Assembly: GCA_029212905.1 (NCBI GenBank)
Contig: JARGPB010000012.1
Location: forward strand, 51,053 to 102,959
Direction: 5' to 3'
Source of the DNA: Thalassovita sp.
GTDB taxonomy: Bacteria > Pseudomonadota > Alphaproteobacteria > Rhodobacterales > Rhodobacteraceae
Length of the DNA: 51,907 nucleotides
The translations under genes and the position numbers were made by a program. The stretch's first letter is position 1; each line of letters begins with the position of its first letter. Below are positions 15,311 to 23,641 of this stretch, piece after piece. The notes under the pieces are model-generated. The model had not been told where the DNA came from. It did no database searches and worked only from the letters and a program-made list of their open reading frames with translations.

Positions 15311-16335
15311 TGGGCGTCGTCAGCTGGATGGTCGGAACGGCAGACGCGTTCCTTGTCGATGCGGCTGAGTCCCAGTTCGGGGCCGTGGCAAGCAATACCG
15401 GCACGATCGTCCTGCTGATGGTCACGCTTTCGCTAATCGGCGTCTGCATCAACATGGCATTCCAGTTCCGCAGCATGGATGGGGCCAGCTTCTTCTGGTA
15501 CCTGATCAAGCTGATGCTGATAGGGCTCTTCGCCTTCAACTGGGCAAACTTCAATGCAGTAGCGAACGCCGTCATTGGAGGCTTGGACTACGTCGCTGGC
15601 GCACTAGTGTCTTCGGTTGGCGGCGGAGGAGCCGGAGCCACACACTTTGCCGGCGAATTCGACATCCTGATCGAAAAATTCAGCCAGTACCTGAATGCCA
15701 TCGGCAGCAATTTGAACTGGATGACGGGCGCGATCCTAGGCGGCATCGGGCTTATTCTTTTGAGCCTCCTTGGCTTCATGACCGGCATCGTCCTCATATT
15801 CGCCAAGATGATGCTGACCCTCATGCTCGGCCTTGCTCCGATCATGATCGCTCTGTCGCTCTTCGACGCGACCAAGGATTTCTTCCATAGGTGGGTCTCG
15901 ACGACGGTCAGCTATGCCTTCTACCCCATCGTCATCGCAGCAATGTTTTCGACCGTCGTCGGCATGGCGAATTCGCTTCTCGCGCAGCTCGGTGATCCAA
16001 ACTCGGCAACCAACATCGGATCGCTCGTGCCGTTCTTCGTCATGGTGTTCCTAGCCAAGGGCTTCGTCGCTGCAACGCCCCTGATTGTGCGGGGGATCTC
16101 TGGGAACCTGATGGTAGCCGCAGCGCCCGCTGTGGTCGCTGGATCGACCGGGATCATGCGGGGGATCTTCAATACCGACGGCGTGAAGGGCCGGGCGCGG
16201 ATCGGTGCGCTCACGACAAGCGAAGTAATCGGACGAGGCGCGGTGCAGACGCCTGCCGCTGTGCGGAGCGCCGCGGCAACGACAAGCGCGCAGGTGGTCA
16301 GAATGGCGGAACGGGCAAAACGTTTGCGAGAGTAG
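15310..16335 (+). CDS. virB6: VirB6/TrbL-family polytopic membrane protein
   Basis: A 341-residue inner-membrane protein with six or so hydrophobic segments (for example GTIVLLMVTLSLIGVCINMA, GAILGGIGLILLSLLGFMTG, IALSLFDATKDFFHRW, SLVPFFVMVFLAKGF) and a soluble basic C-tail. This matches VirB6/TrbL, which forms part of the DNA path at the inner membrane. It is the last gene of the operon. In many systems virB6 lies before virB8; here it is moved to the end. Confidence 0.9.
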   Translation: MGVVSWMVGTADAFLVDAAESQFGAVASNTGTIVLLMVTLSLIGVCINMAFQFRSMDGASFFWYLIKLMLIGLFAFNWANFNAVANAVIGGLDYVAGALVSSVGGGGAGATHFAGEFDILIEKFSQYLNAIGSNLNWMTGAILGGIGLILLSLLGFMTGIVLIFAKMMLTLMLGLAPIMIALSLFDATKDFFHRWVSTTVSYAFYPIVIAAMFSTVVGMANSLLAQLGDPNSATNIGSLVPFFVMVFLAKGFVAATPLIVRGISGNLMVAAAPAVVAGSTGIMRGIFNTDGVKGRARIGALTTSEVIGRGAVQTPAAVRSAAATTSAQVVRMAERAKRLRE

Positions 16336-16356
16336 AAAGGAGAAAGCAGCCTTTCG

Positions 16357-16386
16357 CCGCACTGTGCATGAACTCACACAATGCGG
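16357..16386 (+). terminator. Hairpin after the virB operon, possible terminator
   Basis: The sequence shows CCGCA-c-TGTG facing CACA-ca-TGCGG around a short loop, 21 bases after the virB6 stop. There is no clear T tract, so rho-independent function is doubtful. It lies between the plus-strand operon and the convergent permease gene. Confidence 0.35.
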
Positions 16387-16455
16387 GACTTTCCGCACCT
16401 TCTGCTGTTCGACCGAATCAAGCGTGCAGGCCGTGAGGCGTTGACGAGTACGCTT

Positions 16456-17175
16456 TCAGCCTCCGAAGATATTAAGCGCTGTTCCGTTCTCAACGATGAT
16501 GGTTGCGCCGATCCATAGCGCTGCTATCCCGATTGCTCCAGAGGTCCCAATTCGAAGCCAATTCGCCCCGCGCTGAGCTAGCAGCAACGGAAAGCTGACC
16601 ACCGTGGACAACGCCGCCATTCCGGCCATCGAACCCAGTCCAAACACGGCGAAATACGCCAAAGCTTGGCTAATGTTCTGTGTCGCGCTGATTGCTAGCA
16701 CCAAGAGCGCTCCTGAGCCTGCGGCGCCGTGAACCAGCCCGATACCAAGGGCCTTGGCGTTGGTCCTGTGGTGGCTGTGGTTGTGCCACACCTCGCCGTG
16801 AGGCAGCGTCTCTCCCTTGTGCGAATGGGCGTGCATGTGCTGGGAGCCGTCATGTTCGTGCATGTGGATGTGTACGCGGTCTCGGTGCAACCGCCAAAGT
16901 GTCTGCGTGCCGAGCGCCACGATCATCACGCCAACCGCAAATTCAAGTCCTGCTTGCATTTGGCCCGAAATTGTAAGGCCCAGCAGCACTACAGCAGCGC
17001 AGAAACCGAATAACGCGAGTGTATGTCCCAGCCCCCAGAATGCCCCACGGGCAATCAGCGCTCGGCGGCTGCCCTTCTGAGCCAGCATGTTGGATACGGC
17101 GGTCAAGTGATCGGTCTCAAGCGCGTGCCCCATGCCGATGACGAAGGCGAGCAATAGGATCGCGGAGTAACTCAT
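16456..17175 (-). CDS. NiCoT-like nickel/cobalt permease
   Basis: A 239-residue polytopic membrane protein. The first helix carries GHALETDHL, which fits the HX4DH signature of NiCoT nickel/cobalt transporters (His17, Asp22, His23). A His-rich loop follows (HIHMHEHDGSQHMHAHSHK) and a second conserved-looking helix with GLVHGAAGSGALLVL. The family moves Ni2+ or Co2+ across the inner membrane; the direction cannot be read from sequence. It sits as a cargo gene between the transfer operon and virD4 on the opposite strand. Its start overlaps the stop of a tiny ORF by ATGA. Confidence 0.82.
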   Translation of the reverse strand: MSYSAILLLAFVIGMGHALETDHLTAVSNMLAQKGSRRALIARGAFWGLGHTLALFGFCAAVVLLGLTISGQMQAGLEFAVGVMIVALGTQTLWRLHRDRVHIHMHEHDGSQHMHAHSHKGETLPHGEVWHNHSHHRTNAKALGIGLVHGAAGSGALLVLAISATQNISQALAYFAVFGLGSMAGMAALSTVVSFPLLLAQRGANWLRIGTSGAIGIAALWIGATIIVENGTALNIFGG

Positions 17176-17285
17176 GCCTTAGACCTCATGTATTGAGCCC
17201 GGGACGCATCACCGGAATAGGCGCCGTCCCACCATTCCTGCAGGACCAACAGCGCCCTTCTAAACCACCGCTTCGAACTTCCCAT
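17172..17285 (-). CDS. Tiny ORF coupled to the permease gene
   Basis: A 37-codon ORF beginning ATG at 17285, with MGSSKRWFRRALL near its start and QYMRSKA at its end. Its TGA overlaps the permease ATG as ATGA, and a G-rich stretch (AAGGGGG) lies 5 bases upstream of its ATG. The amphipathic Trp/Arg-rich start could be a short membrane-associated peptide or the leftover 3' end of a lost gene. The same frame has a stop a few codons upstream, so no longer gene is intact. The coupling is the main support. Confidence 0.35.
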   Translation of the reverse strand: MGSSKRWFRRALLVLQEWWDGAYSGDASRAQYMRSKA

Positions 17286-17488
17286 GCGGCCCCCTTCCCG
17301 ATCGCAGTTGTCGACGATGCGCGCAACCCGTCACGCCAGACCGCATCCCGTGTCTGGCATGACGGCCATACGTGCCTTCTGCTACCAATGGCCGGAACGC
17401 GGTCAAGACCGCATGTGCAGCTGTCGTCCGCAAAGGGCTCTTCAGTTACATTCGCCGCGAGGAGAATGAACGTCAACTCCTGCGAAAC

Positions 17489-19444
17489 TCATCCGTGCTC
17501 CGCGATGATAGCTCTCGTTGTCTGAACTGCCGAAGCAAGCGTTGTCCGGTCTGTGTTCGTGATACCTAGGCCCTCAACATCAAGCGACAGCTGGCCCTGG
17601 CCACCGCCGCTTGCAGCGACACGAGCCGCGCGGCCGCGGGCCTTCGCTGCGCTGACAGGGTCGGTTTTCGATACGTTGGGCGCATTCGGGCCGACGTCCC
17701 GCGGTCCCGCAGCCGCCCGCACCTCCTGCAGTTCTTGCTTCAGCCTAGCCACCGTCTCGCGGGTCTCGGACATCTGCCGATCCCGCCTCAGTTTGTCCTC
17801 GTCTGGATATGGGAAGCTTCCCGATTGACCGGCGTGCAGAATCTGCAATGCCGGATCCTCAAAATACTTCACCCTTCTCCCGCGGATGGGCATCTGCGCG
17901 TCGATCACGAGAATGACCTCGTCGAGGTCCATGCGTCGGGCCTCATCCTCGGTCAGGAGCGGGGTATCTTCTGTCCTCTCCGAGACGCTGCGCCCTTCGA
18001 ATGGATTGCGTCCAACAGCACGGGAGCGGGTCACCACACGCTTGGTGGTCTTGCCGACAGCCTGGCTCAATTCCTCGATGGTCTTCTGCTCGGATGGGGT
18101 GAGGTAGAGCTTTACCCCGGCGCCGCCCTGCAGCGACCTGCGGGTGTTTTCACCATAGATCTCGTCCAGCGCCGGGATGGTCTGGGTCACGATGGCGAGG
18201 TTACCGCCGAAGGAACGCAGCGTCTTGATGCTCTCGGCGACGATTGGCATTTTCCCGAGCCGGTCAAACTCGTCGAGCATGATCATCACCGGCCAGGGCT
18301 CGTCATCGCCGGGTTCCTGTGCTTGCAGCGAGGCAATCAGGTCCGAAAAGAAGAGGCGGATCAGCGGGGCAAGCGGGCGGATCATCTCGGATTCGACCAC
18401 AAGATAGATCGCATGTGGGCGGCGGCGGATATCCCGGAATGAGAAGTCAGAGGTCGCGGTGGCCGCGTCAATCGCGCGGTTGTCCCAAGTGTCGAGGCCC
18501 GATGTCATCAGGAGGGAGAGGTAGGAAGTGAGGGTGTCGTTGTTGGTCGATGCCATACGCTCGAAGATCAGTTTGGCCGACATGTTCTTCACCTCCTGCG
18601 AGCGCTTCAGATACTCCTTCTGCTTGTCGCCGCCCGAGGCGGTGATGCGGTAGATCTCGCCGATGGTCGGCACGCCGCGCTCGAAAGCCAGAAGACCGGC
18701 CGCCACGAACAAGTCGATACCGCCTGCGAGAAGGCCGCTCAGCTTTTCGTTGTCGGTCTGCAGGAAGAGCTTCGCGGTGAGTTTAAGCTCCATCTGCTGC
18801 CGGTCGGGGTTGGTCATGGCAGCAATGCGCGCCAGCGGATTATAGCGATGTGTTGGTCGGTCCCAGTCGGTCGGCGCGAAGCGGAAAACCTTGTCCCCCA
18901 TGCTGGCGCGGAAGCGCGAGGTCTCGCGGAAGTTCTCGCCTTTCACGTCGAGCACCACGGCGGAGCCCTTGTAGGTCAGCAGGTTCGGGATCACGAACCC
19001 CACGCCCTTGCCCCGGCCCGTGGGCGCCACGATCAGCGCGTGGGGGAAGGTTTTTGAGACTAGGAACGGGCGCTTGGATTTCGGGGAGCCGAGCTTGCCC
19101 AGAAGGAAGCCGCCGCCGGGCTTGGCAAAGAAACCGTTCCTCTTCATCTCGCTGCGAGTCTGCCAATGCGTCGTCCCGAAGCGGGTCAATGCATCCCCCA
19201 GAAGCGTGACGCTCAGCATCAGCGATGCCAGACCGAAGCCGCCAAGTATGAGGTTCACCCAGAGGAAGTCTTTTGGTGCGGACTGAGACAGACCCCGATA
19301 TTCGCGGGCAAGCAGGGTGACGTCGAAACGCGTGGGAGAAAGCCCATAGCGGAACATGACAAAGCCGGTCGCCACGACATAGCCCATGGCGAGACCGACC
19401 AGCACGAGGCTCAACACTCCTAGGGCAATCTTGCCTTTATCCAT
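17489..19444 (-). CDS. virD4: VirD4/TraG-family type IV coupling protein
   Basis: A 651-residue inner-membrane ATPase that brings the relaxase-DNA complex to the VirB channel. There are two N-terminal transmembrane helices (~5-27 and ~60-80), then a Walker A (APTGRGKGVGFVIPN), a Walker B (PVMIMLDEFDRLGKMP) and the TraG C-terminal signature (AIVTQTIPALDEIYG). The tail is Ala/Arg-rich and likely disordered. ATG 19444 was chosen because it begins the first membrane helix and overlaps the relaxase stop by 8 bases. Confidence 0.93.
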   Translation of the reverse strand: MDKGKIALGVLSLVLVGLAMGYVVATGFVMFRYGLSPTRFDVTLLAREYRGLSQSAPKDFLWVNLILGGFGLASLMLSVTLLGDALTRFGTTHWQTRSEMKRNGFFAKPGGGFLLGKLGSPKSKRPFLVSKTFPHALIVAPTGRGKGVGFVIPNLLTYKGSAVVLDVKGENFRETSRFRASMGDKVFRFAPTDWDRPTHRYNPLARIAAMTNPDRQQMELKLTAKLFLQTDNEKLSGLLAGGIDLFVAAGLLAFERGVPTIGEIYRITASGGDKQKEYLKRSQEVKNMSAKLIFERMASTNNDTLTSYLSLLMTSGLDTWDNRAIDAATATSDFSFRDIRRRPHAIYLVVESEMIRPLAPLIRLFFSDLIASLQAQEPGDDEPWPVMIMLDEFDRLGKMPIVAESIKTLRSFGGNLAIVTQTIPALDEIYGENTRRSLQGGAGVKLYLTPSEQKTIEELSQAVGKTTKRVVTRSRAVGRNPFEGRSVSERTEDTPLLTEDEARRMDLDEVILVIDAQMPIRGRRVKYFEDPALQILHAGQSGSFPYPDEDKLRRDRQMSETRETVARLKQELQEVRAAAGPRDVGPNAPNVSKTDPVSAAKARGRAARVAASGGGQGQLSLDVEGLGITNTDRTTLASAVQTTRAIIAEHG

Positions 19445-21785
19445 GGGTGATCCCCTTCTCACCATGTGCCGCGGCGTGGCGTGCGCGCTGCGCCTCTATC
19501 TGTTCTTCCGCCAATGCATCGAGAACGCGCTCCATGGCCGGGCCATGCGCAGTGACCTCGCTGCTCTGGAGATAGGTTCTAGCGAGTTCCAGCTGGCGGA
19601 GCGGATCCTCAGTGAACTTATCGAGGACTTCTGCGTTTCCGGCCCGCAGCGCGTCGATTGCGTCGGGGCTTAGCCGTTCGTTGACCTGCCGGACGATGTC
19701 ATGTCGCTCTGCCTCGGAGAGCGGGCCCTCGACGTCTGCGTTTCGCACAAAGGCCATGACGGTTGGCGCTGTCTCTTCCAGATACCGGCGCTCGGCGTAG
19801 TCTTGTCGCGCCTGGTCCTCGATCTCGAAACTGCGCTCGCTGATATAGGCACGCGACGCGCCGAGCGAACGAAGGTGGTTGATTTCGTCCTGGACGGCCT
19901 GCCCAAACTCGTCATCCGGCATCTCCGTGCGATAGCGGGCGAGGGTACGGAGCTCTTCGGTAATCGGACCGAGATGATCCGAAGGATCCCGCAAGGCGAG
20001 GTCCATGTCGCCAGCATGAAGTGTGCGGTCCTGTTCCGATACCGCATATTGCGGCGGCATTCGACTGTCAGTCATCTGTTCCCAAGCCATCGAGGCCAAT
20101 TCGGCATGCTGCGGAGATCTCTGCGCATAGGCGTCGAACGCAACGCGGGCCTCCTCCACCTCCACGGCGCCCGCCCGCCGCACCGAGGGGTCGTCGGAGA
20201 ACGGATGATCGAAATCCGTCCGACGGAACTGCGCCACCAGCGCCCTGAACGCCTGCCGCTCCGATGGGGCAAAGATGTCGGACCCGTCTTGCGCGAGATC
20301 ACTCCTAGGTGTCGTCAACCGCTCACCAAGCGCTGCCTCAGCGTCATCCACCTCGTCGACCTCGGTTGGCGCGCGCAGGACGCGCACGTCAGTCAGAACA
20401 TCGCCCAACCGAACATGCACGGCTTCCAGCCGGTCGAGCGCGTCTTCCCGGTCCGCAGATTTCTCCAGATCGAGGTCGCTTGCTTTGGCAATCCCCTGCA
20501 GATCCTGTGCCAGCCACTGGCGCTCCAATGCGGCATTGCCTGCCCCCTCCCGCAGGCGCGCGGCCACAGCCTCGGCATCGATGCCCGTGCCTTGCAACGC
20601 CTCGGCCAGCTTTGATGCCACCTCTCCATCGTCAATACGCGCGAGGTGTTCTTCACTTAAGTTCGGCCTTGCATAGATGCCGTCCCGGGATGGGGCATCG
20701 ACCAGGGCGGCGGAGCGATCCCCGAGCGGGTTCAAATGCGCGACCGAGGCCAGAACGTCGGTCAGCTTGCGCTCGATCACCGGCCTCTCGGCCGCTGGCG
20801 CCCTGTCGATCGCCGCCTCGATCTGGCGAATGTTCTGAGAAAACTCGGTGATCAGCGTGTCGAACGCTGGCTCAACTTGGGACATGTAGATGGCTCCGTC
20901 AGATTGAATCTGACCGCCACTGGCAAGGATGGTGCTGGCCCTCTCGAGCGCCTCGGACACGTCTTCGAAATTCGAACGGGACGCCTCCGCCGCGAGCCCG
21001 CGATAGATCAAAGCGTTGTGCCGGACGGTTTCCAGAGCGGCCGCCAGGTCAGCACCGGTTCTCTGGCGCTCGACTGGGGGACGACCTTCGTCGCGGGCCT
21101 TGTAGATTTCGAGGGTCTCGGCGCGGTAGGTCGTGACGCCGCGATCCAGACGACGCGTTGCCTCGAGCCGGATCCCGTGTCCTCTGGCCGCTTCGACCAT
21201 CGCCTCGCGAAAGGCGTCGTAGTTGAAGTGATGATCCTTCCCGAGAAAGAACATTTCGCCATCCTTGCTGCGGCGGTTCAGAACGATATGCGCATGTGGA
21301 TGCGCGCGATCTTGGTGTATTGCAGCAATATAGTCGAATTGCGAGCCCTCACCTTGAAAGAACTTCTCGCAGACGGCCTGGGTGATATCGCGCACCTCTT
21401 CACCACTGGTCCCAACCGGGAATGCCATCAGCAGATGCGACGTATGGCCAAGCTTGGGGCTGTAGCGCTCGTTCCACTGGTTCTCGAACCGCCGCGCCAC
21501 TCGGTTGATCTCGGCTTCCGAGAGCTGCTTCTTCCCGTCATGGGTGCCGCGGCTGTCGAGGATATGGGTCGACTTCGTCGTGAGATATGTGAGCTGCGCC
21601 CGTAGCTGCGCCCCGGTGCGGCAGCCCCCTTTCGAGATAGCCTTGAAGATCGCTGGCGAATAGCCGCGCGCGGCCCGGACCATCTGCGCGCCCTTGGAAA
21701 GCCCCTGCCAGGATCCCGAAACCCGGCTCCAGCCGCGGTCGAAAAGCGCCGGATCGATGCCACGGACCCGGTCACTCCGCGCCAT
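19437..21785 (-). CDS. VirD2-like HUH relaxase
   Basis: A 782-residue DNA-nicking relaxase. Tyr67 in LRAQLTYLTTKS fits the nucleophile position, and His157-x-Asp-x2-His-x-His-x-His166 (AIHQDRAHPHAHIVLN) is the metal-binding HUH motif. The following NYDAFREAMVEAARGHGI resembles VirD2 of Ti plasmids. After ~residue 270 comes a long charged, mainly helical C-terminal region with no helicase motifs, probably for secretion and protein contacts. The start at 21785 overlaps the MobC-like gene by 14 bases, and the longer in-frame extension is that gene's shadow. Confidence 0.92.
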   Translation of the reverse strand: MARSDRVRGIDPALFDRGWSRVSGSWQGLSKGAQMVRAARGYSPAIFKAISKGGCRTGAQLRAQLTYLTTKSTHILDSRGTHDGKKQLSEAEINRVARRFENQWNERYSPKLGHTSHLLMAFPVGTSGEEVRDITQAVCEKFFQGEGSQFDYIAAIHQDRAHPHAHIVLNRRSKDGEMFFLGKDHHFNYDAFREAMVEAARGHGIRLEATRRLDRGVTTYRAETLEIYKARDEGRPPVERQRTGADLAAALETVRHNALIYRGLAAEASRSNFEDVSEALERASTILASGGQIQSDGAIYMSQVEPAFDTLITEFSQNIRQIEAAIDRAPAAERPVIERKLTDVLASVAHLNPLGDRSAALVDAPSRDGIYARPNLSEEHLARIDDGEVASKLAEALQGTGIDAEAVAARLREGAGNAALERQWLAQDLQGIAKASDLDLEKSADREDALDRLEAVHVRLGDVLTDVRVLRAPTEVDEVDDAEAALGERLTTPRSDLAQDGSDIFAPSERQAFRALVAQFRRTDFDHPFSDDPSVRRAGAVEVEEARVAFDAYAQRSPQHAELASMAWEQMTDSRMPPQYAVSEQDRTLHAGDMDLALRDPSDHLGPITEELRTLARYRTEMPDDEFGQAVQDEINHLRSLGASRAYISERSFEIEDQARQDYAERRYLEETAPTVMAFVRNADVEGPLSEAERHDIVRQVNERLSPDAIDALRAGNAEVLDKFTEDPLRQLELARTYLQSSEVTAHGPAMERVLDALAEEQIEAQRARHAAAHGEKGITHG

Positions 21786-22359
21786 TCTCATCCCTCTCGG
21801 CGAGGCCCGCCAGGGCAGAGCTGATCTCAAGGTCCAGCAGGCTGCGCCGCGCACGCGACATCTCCTGGACCTGGTCGGCCAGATCGAAGACCAGACCCGC
21901 AAGGGCGCGGACGTCACGGTGACTTGAGGCCGGGTAGGACAGTCTCTCGCCCCGCACCTTGGCCTCGTTCAGACGTCGCGCGATCTGGTTCACGTTGTTG
22001 CCGACCCGGTTGAGCGCGGCGCCGAGGCTGCGCAACTCGTCACACATCTCGTCGTCGGGCAAGAAGACACCTTCGGCCGCCAGCATCAGGCGGCGCATGG
22101 CATCAGAGCGGTGCGCAATCCCGCGCCGCGACAGTGCCGCGTCGAACCGGCGCAGGTCGTCGTCCGAGACCCGGATCCCCACAACCCGCGATCGGCTGCC
22201 GTTCGCTGTCTGACGCTCATCCCGGTGGTTCACCACGTTGTAGATCGTCTTCAGGCTGACATCGTAGCGCGCGGCCAATGACGCCGCGGAGACGCCGTTC
22301 CGGCGCTCCTGGGCGATGGTCGATCGCTCGATCTCTGACAGTCTGCGGCGGCGGGACAT
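21772..22359 (-). CDS. MobC-like relaxosome accessory protein with HTH
   Basis: A 195-residue basic protein with an N-terminal helix-turn-helix of resolvase or transposase type (ERSTIAQERRNGVSAASLAA, then a recognition helix with SLKTIYNVV). The middle is ribbon-helix-helix-like (VVGIRVSDDDLRRFDAALSR) and the C-terminal half has the MobC signature (LRSLGAALNRVGNNVNQIAR). It would bind oriT and help the relaxase. ATG 22359 was chosen because it starts the basic RRRRL segment and has AGGAA upstream. It is first in the leftward mob operon. Confidence 0.82.
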   Translation of the reverse strand: MSRRRRLSEIERSTIAQERRNGVSAASLAARYDVSLKTIYNVVNHRDERQTANGSRSRVVGIRVSDDDLRRFDAALSRRGIAHRSDAMRRLMLAAEGVFLPDDEMCDELRSLGAALNRVGNNVNQIARRLNEAKVRGERLSYPASSHRDVRALAGLVFDLADQVQEMSRARRSLLDLEISSALAGLAERDENGAE

Positions 22360-22393
22360 TTTGAAGTTAACGTTCCTATTTCTTGCCAACTTC

Positions 22394-22446
22394 GTACAAG
22401 CCCGCCGACTCCCAACGCAAGTGGAGTCGGCCATAAGGGCTTGTAC
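22394..22446. repeat. Large two-step inverted repeat upstream of mobC, candidate oriT hairpin
   Basis: The outer arms GTACAAGCCC and GGGCTTGTAC are perfect complements, and so are the inner arms CCGACTCC and GGAGTCGG. A 10-base loop sits in the centre, with 1 and 6 unpaired bases between the steps. It is 35 bases upstream of the MobC-like start. Relaxosome proteins typically bind such repeats next to the nick site. The right arm includes TAAGGGC, loosely like MOBQ-type nick regions, but this is not proof. Confidence 0.6.
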
Positions 22447-22456
22447 TCAATGTAGA

Positions 22457-22479
22457 AAATCGCCCTGCAGGGGCGATTT
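22457..22479. repeat. Second inverted repeat in the oriT candidate region
   Basis: AAATCGCCC and GGGCGATTT are perfect complements around TGCAG, only 10 bases from the larger hairpin. It contains CCTGC, which resembles the core cut by IncP/VirD2-type relaxases, so it could mark the nick region. The alternative is a terminator or attenuator. Confidence 0.5.
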
Positions 22480-22523
22480 CCCGTCCTTTGTCAAATGGAT
22501 CGCGCGCCGCGCTCATTGCACCA

Positions 22524-22546
22524 CGCGATGCGGTCTCCGCATCGCG
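22524..22546. repeat. Third inverted repeat
   Basis: CGCGATGCG and CGCATCGCG are perfect complements around GTCTC. A further imperfect repeat lies just downstream (CCCGTC...TTGC facing GCAAGACGGG). These could be binding sites for ParA/VirC-associated or relaxosome proteins. Confidence 0.45.
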
Positions 22547-22835
22547 CATCGCGTCTTTTGCGCCCCGTCTCTTGCACCCCGCAAGACGGGTTCTGCCGCG
22601 CGCTGACCGTCTCGCGTCACCCGCAGAACGCCATACGCGAGACTGCCTCCCGTCGTCTGGAGCGCGCTATCCGTCACCTGCATTCCGTCCGCAGCACATC
22701 GCCGAGCGCATCCCGACATTTGGAGGGTGTGCGGTGCCCCGCGACGAATGCTGACGGCGCCACGGCAGACGTCGCACGGTCATCGCATTACGCCACCCGC
22801 TGCATGCCAAACGCAGTTCGCATCCCGACTTCTGC

Positions 22836-22864
22836 TTGACCCCTCCGCCTCATGCGTTTAGCGA
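22836..22864 (+). promoter_or_regulatory. Possible parA promoter
   Basis: TTGACC with a 17-base gap to TAGCGA, ending 47 bases before the parA ATG, leaves room for the GGAGG ribosome site. The -10 is weak; the call rests on the -35 and spacing. Confidence 0.3.
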
Positions 22865-22911
22865 CGCTTTTGCATTATCGTTGCGATTCACTATTTTTGC
22901 GGAGGATCAGA

Positions 22912-23631
22912 ATGCCGAACGAAAATCTTGTGGTGATCGCAGCGATGGCCCGGAAAGGGGGCAGTGGAAAAACGACGCTTTCGCGCGCCTTGATCAGTGC
23001 CGCGATCGCCGCCGGACGCAGAGTGATGTTGATCGACACGGACAGCACGAGAGTACTCGGGGCATGGCATGCTCGGGCGGAAGCCGGTGGGCTGAGTTCG
23101 CCGCTTCTCTGCTCGGCCACCGTCGAAAGCGTGGCGGGTGTCGAGGGTCAGATCGATCAGGTCTACATGGCAGGCACGGCAGACTTCATCTTCATCGATA
23201 CCGCGGGGGTCGGTGCCGAATGGTCAGACGGCATCGCGGTGCTTGCGGACCACATTGTGACGCCCGTCATGCTGTCGACATCTGATTTCGATGTCGGAGC
23301 GCAGACGGCTGATTGGTTTGAGAAACTGAAATCCCGTGTTGACGACCCCTCCAGCCTTCCGCGCCACCACGTCGTCCTCAACATGGTCGACCCGAAAACG
23401 ACCCGTGCTGACGCCGCCCTGATTGAAGAAGCGCTCACCCGTTTTCCGGTGATTGAGACCGTCATGATGCGACGAAACACTTACAAGGAGATGGATCAGA
23501 AGGGGCTTCTCCACGCCTTGGCGCTGGAAAAGCAATCTGATCCAAACCCTCTGATGCGTCCACATGTACGTCATGTCGTCGAGGCGCTCGAGGAGGCGAC
23601 GGACATCCTCAACAATATTCTTGCTGCGTGA
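22912..23631 (+). CDS. ParA/VirC1-like ATPase
   Basis: A 239-residue cytosolic P-loop ATPase of the ParA/MinD type with a deviant Walker A (ARKGGSGKTTLS) at ~13-24, LIDTDS at the switch and FIFIDTAGVGAE as Walker B. A GGAGG site sits 6 bases upstream of the ATG. It is divergent from the mob operon across the oriT candidate and followed by a VirC2-like gene. This is the arrangement of virC next to the T-DNA overdrive, where VirC1 positions the relaxosome at the cell pole. A plain partition role is possible, but a ParB-like gene lies far away at the other end of the window. Confidence 0.85.
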   Translation: MPNENLVVIAAMARKGGSGKTTLSRALISAAIAAGRRVMLIDTDSTRVLGAWHARAEAGGLSSPLLCSATVESVAGVEGQIDQVYMAGTADFIFIDTAGVGAEWSDGIAVLADHIVTPVMLSTSDFDVGAQTADWFEKLKSRVDDPSSLPRHHVVLNMVDPKTTRADAALIEEALTRFPVIETVMMRRNTYKEMDQKGLLHALALEKQSDPNPLMRPHVRHVVEALEEATDILNNILAA

Positions 23632-23641
23632 GGACAGTCGA

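Larger units (their letters stand above)
22360..22911. other. Non-coding region between divergent mob and parA genes, oriT candidate region
   Basis: A 552-base stretch with no credible gene (open frames here have no ribosome sites and odd composition). It holds at least three inverted repeats, listed separately, plus repeated GCAT/CGCATC words up to the parA promoter. Flanked by the relaxosome gene on one side and VirC1-like parA on the other, it is where an origin of transfer would be expected, and partition sites could also lie here. Confidence 0.55.

Noticed and set aside
17186..17476. 96-codon minus-strand frame upstream of the permease
   Set aside because: It overlaps the better-coupled 37-codon ORF in another frame, has no ribosome site, and its Cys/Arg/Trp mix is not protein-like. 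It may cover the remains of a lost gene.
22480..22840. CRISPR-like array suggested by recurring CGCATC words
   Set aside because: The repeated words are short, unevenly spaced and of differing context; no constant repeat length with unique spacers exists.
23564..23641. Longer start for the VirC2-like gene inside parA
   Set aside because: This part overlaps the ParA C-terminus in another frame and has no ribosome site, whereas the TTG at 23642 has GAGGA at proper distance.
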